Both the position numbers and the translations under genes were made by a program. The notes under the pieces were generated by a model. It searched no databases. It was not told the DNA's origin and saw nothing but the letters and a program-made list of their open reading frames with translations. A stretch of DNA of 6,747 nt from CAZHDI01 sp964531285 (GTDB lineage Bacteria > Pseudomonadota > Alphaproteobacteria > JAJFIK01). Below are positions 1 through 4,452 of the stretch, piece by piece. The stretch is from contig CAZHDI010000133.1 in the NCBI GenBank assembly GCA_964531285.1, forward strand, positions 1 through 6,747, written 5' to 3'. Numbering within the stretch: the first letter of the stretch is position 1; the number at the start of each line of letters is the position of its first letter.

Positions 1-1
1 C

Positions 2-772
2 GGCGGCCTCGGCTTTGGCTACAAGTGGAACATGGGCTGGATGCACGACACCCTGGCCTATATGAGCTGCGAGCCGATCCACCGCAGCCACCACCATCAC
101 AGTATGACCTTCGGGCTGCTCTATGCGTTCTCGGAGAATTTCATCCTGCCGCTGAGCCATGACGAGGTGGTCCACGGCAAGGGATCCATCCTTGGACGGA
201 TGCCCGGCGACCGCTGGCAGCGTTTCGCCAATCTACGGGTCTATTACACGTTCATGTTCGCCCATCCGGGCAAGAAGCTGTTGTTCATGGGCGACGAGTT
301 CGCCCAGGAGCGCGAATGGAGCCACGAACAGAGCCTGGACTGGCATTTGATGAGCGACCGCTATCACGGCGGGGTGCGGCGCCTTGTTACCGATCTCAAT
401 GCGGTCTATCGCGAGCGCGGCGCGCTCCATGAACGCGATTGCGAGGTCGAGGGCTTCGAATGGCTCATCGCCAACGATGCGATCAACTCGGTCTACGCCT
501 TTTTGCGCTATGGCGAGGACCGCAGCGATCCGGTGCTGTGCGTGTTCAACTTCACGCCGGTGCCGCGCCATTTCTACCGCGTGGGCGTGCCCTTCGACGG
601 CCCGTGGCGCGAAATACTCAATTCCGACAGCGTGTTTTTCGGCGGCAGCAATATCGGCAATCACGGCCAGGTTCATGCGGACGCGGTCGAGGCCCATGGC
701 CACAGCCATTCCCTGGCGCTGAACCTGCCGCCGCTCGGCGGCCTCATGCTGTCCCGTGGACCGGCAAGCTGA
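2..772 (+). CDS. glgB: 1,4-alpha-glucan branching enzyme, C-terminal part (5' end outside window)
   Basis: This is the last 256 codons of glycogen branching enzyme, which cuts alpha-1,4-glucan chains and re-attaches them by alpha-1,6 links during cytoplasmic glycogen synthesis. The frame is open from base 2 and ends in TGA. It begins in the GH13 stretch GFGYKWNMGWMHDTL. It then contains LPLSHDEVVHGKGS (the conserved HD pair, bases 158-163, is GH13 region IV), MPGDRWQRFANLR, KKLLFMGDEFAQEREW and SLDWHL, all diagnostic of GlgB. The C-terminal beta domain follows, with FNFTPVPRH, WREILNSDS and LNLPPLGGL. Full-length GlgB is usually about 700-730 residues, so roughly the first two thirds, including the catalytic Asp and Glu, lie upstream. 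No frameshift is seen. No glgC or glgA follows within the window, so if there is a glycogen operon glgB would be its last gene. Identity is firm; only completeness is unknown. Confidence 0.97.
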   Translation, partial: GGLGFGYKWNMGWMHDTLAYMSCEPIHRSHHHHSMTFGLLYAFSENFILPLSHDEVVHGKGSILGRMPGDRWQRFANLRVYYTFMFAHPGKKLLFMGDEFAQEREWSHEQSLDWHLMSDRYHGGVRRLVTDLNAVYRERGALHERDCEVEGFEWLIANDAINSVYAFLRYGEDRSDPVLCVFNFTPVPRHFYRVGVPFDGPWREILNSDSVFFGGSNIGNHGQVHADAVEAHGHSHSLALNLPPLGGLMLSRGPAS

Positions 773-833
773 TCCATCGGCGCGGCGCGCGCGTATCTTC
801 GCCAGCGACACGCACACAGTCAGGGGATGGTCC

Positions 834-1361
834 ATGATTTTCGTTTTGCGCATTGCCGCCGTCTTGGCGCTCTTTCTCGGTCTTACGGCCTGTGCGGGCT
901 CACCGAAGATCGCCCCTGAGGAACGCGGCCCGGCCCTCGTCATGGAAGAGTTTTTCGAGGGGCGCACGGAAGGCTCCGGCGTGTTCATCAACAGCCTCAC
1001 CGGGTCTGAACGCAGATTCGACGTGGTGATCGTCGGCACCTGGGACGGCACGGTTCTGACCCTGGTGGAAGATTTCTTTTATGAGGACGGCGAGACCGAC
1101 CAGAAGACCTGGCGGCTGACCAAAACCGGTCCCGGGTCTTACACCGGCACCCGCGAGGATGTGGTCGGCGAAGCCACCGGCACCCAGGACGGCGATGTGT
1201 TCCGCCTCAAATACAAGGTCGAACTCGGCGGCCTGACGGTCCGCTTCAACGATGTGCTGGGGCTCGTGGACGAGACCACGCTGATCAACCGCGCGGTTGT
1301 GTCCAAATGGGGCGTGCGGGTCGGCCGGGTGGATCTCACCTTGAACAAGGTCGAGGGCTGA
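834..1361 (+). CDS. DUF3833-type outer-membrane lipoprotein
   Basis: A 175-residue predicted lipoprotein resembling the DUF3833 family, whose function is unknown. The frame is open from 756, but ATG 834 is preferred. It has a good Shine-Dalgarno AGGGGA (822-827) six bases upstream, and it begins a textbook lipoprotein signal: MIFVLR, a hydrophobic stretch, then the lipobox LTAC with lipidated Cys20. Residue +2 is Ala rather than Asp, which favours Lol-dependent sorting to the outer membrane. The mature part matches the family pattern as I remember it: EEFFEGRTEGSGVF (38-51), RFDVVIVGTWDGTVLTL (61-77), EDFFYEDGE (79-87), TWRLTK, GTREDVVGEATG (95-106) and the C-terminal VSKWGVRVGRVDL. It starts 61 bp after glgB on the same strand and is convergent with the cupin gene, whose stop lies 6 bp away. 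A structural or lipid-binding role in the envelope is only a guess. Confidence 0.85.
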   Translation: MIFVLRIAAVLALFLGLTACAGSPKIAPEERGPALVMEEFFEGRTEGSGVFINSLTGSERRFDVVIVGTWDGTVLTLVEDFFYEDGETDQKTWRLTKTGPGSYTGTREDVVGEATGTQDGDVFRLKYKVELGGLTVRFNDVLGLVDETTLINRAVVSKWGVRVGRVDLTLNKVEG

Positions 1362-1367
1362 CGATCC

Positions 1368-1781
1368 CTAAATCCTGAGATCCGCCGCCGATAGAGCTGC
1401 GGCAATATCCGGCATCCGCTCCTCGAACCCGCCCGGCGTGTTGAATGAGATGAACCCGGCGCGCGCCATACTCTGGTTCTGGAAACTATGTGGCGTCCCG
1501 CCGGGAATAATCGCATAGCTGCCTTGGTCCAGATGCAGCCATTGACCGTCGATCTGGACGCTGACCGTCCCCTCGATCACATAGAAGACGTGGTCCTCGT
1601 CATGGGCATGTTGGTCGGGTCCGCCCGTCCTGGCGTCCATCCACCATTCCGAGACCGAATAGCGGTTGGCCGTTTCCGTGCGGTCGGCTTTGAAAATGGC
1701 GCGCATGGCGCCCATGGGATAATCCCGCCCCTCCCCAGCCCCGATGACGACAGGCTTACGGGTCGATGCGTCTGGGTTCAT
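1368..1781 (-). CDS. small single-domain cupin protein
   Basis: A 137-residue cytoplasmic single-domain cupin. Motif 1 is at residues 54-71 (GPDQHAHDEDHVFYVIEG) with candidate metal ligands His58 and His60. The position usually held by Glu, seven before the Gly, is His64. Motif 2 fits the consensus exactly: Gly87, Pro93, Gly95, His98 and Asn102 in GSYAIIPGGTPHSFQN. A 3-His or 4-His metal site in a beta-barrel is therefore likely. Start ATG 1781 is supported by a strong AAGGAG site (1793-1788 on the minus strand) six bases upstream. No signal peptide is present. Small cupins of this kind include dioxygenases, isomerases and sugar- or ligand-binding proteins, and the sequence does not tell which. 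The gene lies 50 bp downstream of the photolyase-like gene on the same strand, so it may be the last gene of that operon or be expressed from its own promoter in the gap. It is convergent with the lipoprotein gene. Confidence 0.9.
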   Translation of the reverse strand: MNPDASTRKPVVIGAGEGRDYPMGAMRAIFKADRTETANRYSVSEWWMDARTGGPDQHAHDEDHVFYVIEGTVSVQIDGQWLHLDQGSYAIIPGGTPHSFQNQSMARAGFISFNTPGGFEERMPDIAAALSAADLRI

Positions 1782-1807
1782 GACCGGCTCCTTCTTCTAA
1801 AGGCTCG

Positions 1808-1835
1808 ATCATAGCACAGCCAACCCGCGCCTCAG
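1808..1835 (-). promoter_or_regulatory. candidate promoter for the cupin gene
   Basis: Reading the minus strand, a TATGAT box (1813-1808) matches the sigma-70 -10 consensus at five of six positions. Sixteen bases upstream is a weak -35-like CTGAGG (1835-1830) that overlaps the stop codon of the photolyase-like gene. The predicted transcript would start near 1801 and give a leader of about 20 bases carrying the AAGGAG ribosome binding site. The -35 match is poor, so this may be chance; the cupin could equally be read through from the upstream gene. Confidence 0.35.
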
Positions 1836-3097
1836 TCGAACAGGGACGGCTCCAGCGCGTTCAGGATCTTCGGGATCTGCTTCTTCAGGCCGAAAAACCC
1901 CTTGCCGGCATGGGGCCAGGCGGCCCGGTCCCAGGCACGCGTGACCGGTGCGATCTCAAAACCGTCGGCCCGCAGCGCCGCAAGCACAGGCATGAGCGTG
2001 TCGGTCACCGGACCGACGGCGGGCCGCGCCAGCACGAGCCGTTTGACCGGTAAGTCTTGCGCCCAGGCAACGAGATCCGCCCCTTGCGAGACGGCCGGCG
2101 CCGCCCCGGTCTGCCGGCACCAATCCTGGGACCGGGCCAGGCCATCCGCCATCGCGTCCGCCGCGAACTGCGTTGCCAGGGTGCCGGTCTCCAACGGGGA
2201 GCGCCGGTCGGTGGTCAGGACTCCGGCCACGCCCGCGCACTCCTGAGCATTGAGGCCCAATGTCTCAGGACACAGATCATCCTCCGTCAAAATCAGGCCG
2301 TAAGCGCCGCGACCGGCGGTGCCGGGCAGATCGGGCAGCCCATGGGGCGGTGTCTCGGTGTCCTCGTCCAGCGGCGCCGGGTCGATCGCCAGACCCTTGG
2401 TCCCCACAAACCGGTCATCGGTGTATTTCGTGATGTTCGAGGCCCGCGCGATGTAGTTTTTGCCCTTGGTGTGAAGACCCGCGACCCAGCGCCAGGAGAG
2501 CGTGTTCGAGGCCGGATCGCCGTCGAGCAGATGACGGAAAAACAGATCCGCGCCCAGCACCCAGGGCAGGCGCAGGGTAAAGATCCAGATGCTGGCAAAC
2601 CACATGCGCGCATGGTTGTGGAGATAGCCGGTCTCAACCAGTTCCTCCGCCCAGGAATCGAAACAGTCCAGCCCCGTGCGCCCGTCCACCGCCGCGTCAT
2701 AGCGGCTGCGCAGGTCGCCATCCCTGCCCAGATCGCTCAAGGCCCGGTCGAGTGTGTCCTTATAGGTCTGCCAGACCGATGGGCGGCCCTCCAGCCAGCC
2801 CTTCCAATAGGTCCGCCAAAAAACTTCCTGGATGAACTTCTCGGCGCCCGTCAATCCGTGGACGGCCAGCGCGGCATCCACGCATTCGCGTTCCAGCACC
2901 AGCCGGTGGCGCACATAGGGCGACAGCATGGACACCGCTGTATGGCGCCCCGGCCCGTAATCGTAGTTACGCGCTCCTGCATAGGCCTTGCCCATGCGCG
3001 GCGCGAAGCGTTCGATGGTCGCAAGACCCGCGGTTCGGGTCGCCTCGGGCTGTCCGGTGGATGGCCCATCGGTGAGGCTTGGTGCGGGATCGCTCAT
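1832..3097 (-). CDS. photolyase/cryptochrome-family FAD-binding protein, apparently with swapped domain order
   Basis: A 421-residue protein related to DNA photolyases and cryptochromes, flavoproteins that use blue light for DNA repair or signalling. The FAD-binding helical domain begins near residue 30 instead of about 200. It contains HTAVSMLSPYV (52-62), FIQEVFWRTYWKGW (88-101), GRTG (139-142), TGYLHNHARM (156-165), DGDPASNTLSWRW (192-204) and YIARASNITKY (215-225). With a constant offset of 180 from E. coli photolyase numbering (recalled), Asn161, Arg164, Asp192, Asp194 and Asn198 fall on flavin-contact residues, and Trp179 and Trp202 on W359 and W382. Residues about 266-421 look like the normally N-terminal alpha/beta antenna domain: GLILTEDDL, VAGVLTTD, LVLARPAVGP and a FFGLKKQIP end. 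Start ATG 3097 has a GAGGA site overlapping the stop of coq7. Substrate (CPD, 6-4 lesion or none) cannot be told, and no iron-sulfur cysteine pattern is seen. Family membership is firm; repair activity is not. Confidence 0.88.
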   Translation of the reverse strand: MSDPAPSLTDGPSTGQPEATRTAGLATIERFAPRMGKAYAGARNYDYGPGRHTAVSMLSPYVRHRLVLERECVDAALAVHGLTGAEKFIQEVFWRTYWKGWLEGRPSVWQTYKDTLDRALSDLGRDGDLRSRYDAAVDGRTGLDCFDSWAEELVETGYLHNHARMWFASIWIFTLRLPWVLGADLFFRHLLDGDPASNTLSWRWVAGLHTKGKNYIARASNITKYTDDRFVGTKGLAIDPAPLDEDTETPPHGLPDLPGTAGRGAYGLILTEDDLCPETLGLNAQECAGVAGVLTTDRRSPLETGTLATQFAADAMADGLARSQDWCRQTGAAPAVSQGADLVAWAQDLPVKRLVLARPAVGPVTDTLMPVLAALRADGFEIAPVTRAWDRAAWPHAGKGFFGLKKQIPKILNALEPSLFD

Positions 3098-3104
3098 TAA
3101 TTTT

Positions 3105-3109
3105 CCTCA
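3105..3109 (-). promoter_or_regulatory. ribosome binding site of the photolyase-like gene overlapping the coq7 stop
   Basis: On the minus strand GAGGA... in the string TGAGGAAAATTAATG places the Shine-Dalgarno site partly inside the TGA stop of coq7, seven bases before ATG 3097. This fixes the photolyase-like start and implies translational coupling between the two genes. Confidence 0.75.
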
Positions 3110-3664
3110 AATCCATCGTGAAAGTGTGACAGCCCCGGACGATCCCCATCGCACCAGGCCGGTCCAGGCCCGCAGAAGCAGACCGTCCGCGCCATGCGCC
3201 GCATCGCGGGCTTCGTCCCGGTGATGCACCTCGTCCGCCTGGCAATCGATGAGAACCTGCCGCAGCGCGCCCGCCTTCGGATACGCCGCAAGGCGGTCGA
3301 TCTGCTCCTGGTAATGACGGTCCACGAAAGTCTCGACCGCATCGATGGTCGCATAGACAGCGCGCGGTCCCGCCAACGCCGGCAAGGCCCCCGTGATCCA
3401 TCCGGCCACCCGCCACACGGGGATGAGCCTGGTCCGCTCGCCGGGACTCAGGAGATCCGCCATGATGTCCAGATGGCGCTGTTCGGTGGCCAGATGATCG
3501 GTTGCGAATGCGCGCAAGTCTGCGTCCCGGGTGACTGCCAGGATGCCGTTGTAAATCCAAACCGCGCCGGTCTCCCCCGCATGATCGGTGCGCAAATCGC
3601 TCACAAGCTTGGGATCGTCGTGAACCGGCGGCCGCTGGATGGGCGCCGCGCGTGGTAAAGACAT
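3107..3664 (-). CDS. coq7: demethoxyubiquinone hydroxylase, Coq7 family diiron protein
   Basis: A 185-residue Coq7 (CAT5) family protein, the diiron monooxygenase that performs the last ring hydroxylation in ubiquinone synthesis, before the final O-methylation, at the inner face of the cytoplasmic membrane. The ferritin-like four-helix pattern and all expected iron ligands are visible: Glu31 in DHAGETGA, Glu61 and His64 in TEQRH, Glu111 in AVETFVDRHY, and Glu145 and His148 in ADEVHH. The spacings follow those of human COQ7 closely. The C-terminus has the family's usual GSSGAVTLSRWI ending. ATG 3664 is the only sensible start, because the next Met (residue 68) lies past essential ligands. However, no clear Shine-Dalgarno site precedes it, so initiation may be leaderless or weak. 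It is first in a minus-strand cluster with the photolyase-like gene 9 bp downstream, and is divergent from the glutathione peroxidase gene. Length is close to that usual for the family. Confidence 0.95.
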   Translation of the reverse strand: MSLPRAAPIQRPPVHDDPKLVSDLRTDHAGETGAVWIYNGILAVTRDADLRAFATDHLATEQRHLDIMADLLSPGERTRLIPVWRVAGWITGALPALAGPRAVYATIDAVETFVDRHYQEQIDRLAAYPKAGALRQVLIDCQADEVHHRDEARDAAHGADGLLLRAWTGLVRWGSSGAVTLSRWI

Positions 3665-3784
3665 GCAAGCGTTACGGCCGTTCGGCCAGCTTGGATCATG
3701 ACCGCCGGAGCGCTAGGCGCGGCAGCTTGCCGCCGGGCCGCGCGGGTCTAGGTTTGAGTTGTAGCATTCAAGCGGAGACACCCG
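3665..3784. promoter_or_regulatory. divergent intergenic region between coq7 and glutathione peroxidase
   Basis: These 120 bases must carry the promoters of both divergent genes. For the plus-strand peroxidase a possible sigma-70 pair is TTGCCG (3727-3732) and TAGGTT (3749-3754), 16 bases apart, followed by a GGAG ribosome binding site (3774-3777) seven bases before ATG 3785. For coq7 no convincing pair is seen, only a weak TTGAAT and TAGACC on the minus strand within 3747-3773. Two short inverted repeats occur: 3719-3733 and 3676-3687. Individual promoter assignments are uncertain. Confidence 0.5.
3719..3733. repeat. 15-bp inverted repeat in the divergent intergenic region
   Basis: GCGGCA (3719-3724) and TGCCGC (3728-3733) are perfect inverted arms separated by GCT. 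The repeat overlaps the candidate -35 box of the peroxidase gene and sits between two divergent promoters, where an operator would be expected. In GC-rich DNA a six-base arm is not rare, so it may be chance. Confidence 0.3.
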
Positions 3785-4336
3785 ATGTTCAGCCTGTTTC
3801 GAGCGGCCTTCATGGCCGTGCTTCTCACACTCACAGCCATTCTTCCGGCGAGGGCGACCATGACGGCCTATGATTTCACCTTCGACTCGATCGACGGCGG
3901 GGCGCTGCCGCTCGAACAGTATCGCGGCAAGGTCCTGCTGGTGGTGAACACCGCCTCGCAATGCGGCTTCACCCGCCAATATGGCGGGCTGCAAGACCTC
4001 TGGACCGCTTACAAGGATCGCGGTCTCGTGGTGCTCGGCGTGCCGTCGAATGATTTCGGCGGCCAGGAACCCGGCACCGAGGCGCAGATCAAGGAATTCT
4101 GCGAGGTCAATTTCGGCATCGATTTTCCGATGACGGAAAAAGAATCCGTCTCCGGCAATGGCGCGCATCCGTTCTATGTCTGGGCCCGCGATGAGTTGGG
4201 CGCTGGGGCGGCCCCGCGGTGGAACTTCCACAAATACCTCGTGGACACGACCGGCGCTCTGGTCGGCGGTTTCGCGTCCGGCGTCGAACCGGATTCGGCC
4301 GAACTGCGCGGGGCCATCGAGCCGCTCCTGCCATAA
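3785..4336 (+). CDS. glutathione peroxidase family protein with export signal (thioredoxin-type likely)
   Basis: A 183-residue thiol peroxidase of the glutathione peroxidase family, which reduces hydrogen peroxide and lipid or organic hydroperoxides. The active-site set is complete: Cys60 in NTASQCGFT (a cysteine, not selenocysteine, enzyme), Asn89 and Gln94 in PSNDFGGQEPG, and Trp146-Asn147 in WNFHKYLVD. Cys106 in EFCEVNFG aligns with the resolving cysteine of thioredoxin-dependent plant-type enzymes, so thioredoxin is the more probable reductant. Residues 1-24 form a signal peptide: a short basic start, a hydrophobic core and ARA before the cleavage site. This predicts a periplasmic enzyme. 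ATG 3785 has GGAG seven bases upstream. A second in-frame ATG at 3860 (Met26), with GAGGG five bases before it, would give a 158-residue form without the signal, the usual size of cytosolic family members. It is divergent from coq7 and followed by the alkyl sulfatase after 116 bp. Confidence 0.95.
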   Translation: MFSLFRAAFMAVLLTLTAILPARATMTAYDFTFDSIDGGALPLEQYRGKVLLVVNTASQCGFTRQYGGLQDLWTAYKDRGLVVLGVPSNDFGGQEPGTEAQIKEFCEVNFGIDFPMTEKESVSGNGAHPFYVWARDELGAGAAPRWNFHKYLVDTTGALVGGFASGVEPDSAELRGAIEPLLP

Positions 4337-4355
4337 AACGGCACGCGCCGCGCCA

Positions 4356-4387
4356 TTGACAGGTCTCCAAACATGGTCCGGGATAGC
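4356..4387 (+). promoter_or_regulatory. candidate promoter for the alkyl sulfatase gene
   Basis: A perfect -35 hexamer TTGACA lies at 4356-4361. No good -10 box stands at the ideal distance. The nearest candidate, GATAGC (4382-4387), has three of six matches and a long 20-base spacer, and falls inside the left half of the palindrome at 4377-4405. A promoter with an atypical -10 that needs or is blocked by a regulator would look like this, but the -35 match alone could be chance. Confidence 0.4.
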
Positions 4388-4405
4388 GCTGAGCGGTATC
4401 CCGGA
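4377..4405. repeat. 29-bp near-perfect palindrome upstream of the alkyl sulfatase gene
   Basis: Outer arms TCCGGGATA (4377-4385) and TATCCCGGA (4397-4405) are perfect inverted copies. Inside them CGCT (4387-4390) and AGCG (4392-4395) also pair, around a central G at 4391. Thirteen of fourteen symmetric positions match, the exception being G4386 against G4396. It lies 16 bases after a TTGACA box and ends 47 bases before the sulfatase start codon. It could be an operator for a dimeric regulator or an mRNA hairpin. It lacks a T-tract, so a simple intrinsic terminator for the peroxidase gene is less likely. Confidence 0.7.
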
Positions 4406-4438
4406 TCCTCGGCAGACGCCGCTCCAAAGAGGATATGC

Positions 4439-4443
4439 AGGAG
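4439..4443 (+). promoter_or_regulatory. ribosome binding site fixing the sulfatase start at 4453
   Basis: AGGAG lies nine bases before ATG 4453. An earlier in-frame ATG at 4435 overlaps the front of this site and has its own purine run (AAGAGG) too close for normal initiation, so 4453 is preferred. Confidence 0.65.
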
Positions 4444-4452
4444 CGGACACCC

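Noticed and set aside
77..102. Histidine cluster HRSHHHHS in the branching enzyme, resembling a metal site or tag
   Set aside because: It falls in the GlgB segment that is normally YRxxHHxxLTF, so it is a mild variation of a conserved region.
756..833. Upstream ATG (756) that would extend the lipoprotein by 26 residues and overlap glgB
   Set aside because: The extension is Arg-rich and would bury the lipoprotein signal; ATG 834 has a well-spaced AGGGGA site and starts the signal directly.
233..1051. A 272-codon minus-strand open frame across glgB and the lipoprotein gene
   Set aside because: It spans two confidently assigned plus-strand genes and has no recognisable features, so it is a shadow frame.
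1338..1351. ACCTTG-AA-CAAGGT inverted repeat at the end of the lipoprotein gene
   Set aside because: It has only six-base arms with a two-base spacer inside coding sequence and no T-tract; too short and constrained by codons to call a terminator or operator.
2057..3100. A 347-codon plus-strand open frame antisense to the photolyase-like gene
   Set aside because: The minus-strand frame carries clear FAD-domain motifs and a good ribosome binding site; the plus-strand translation is Arg/Gly/Pro-rich and resembles nothing known.
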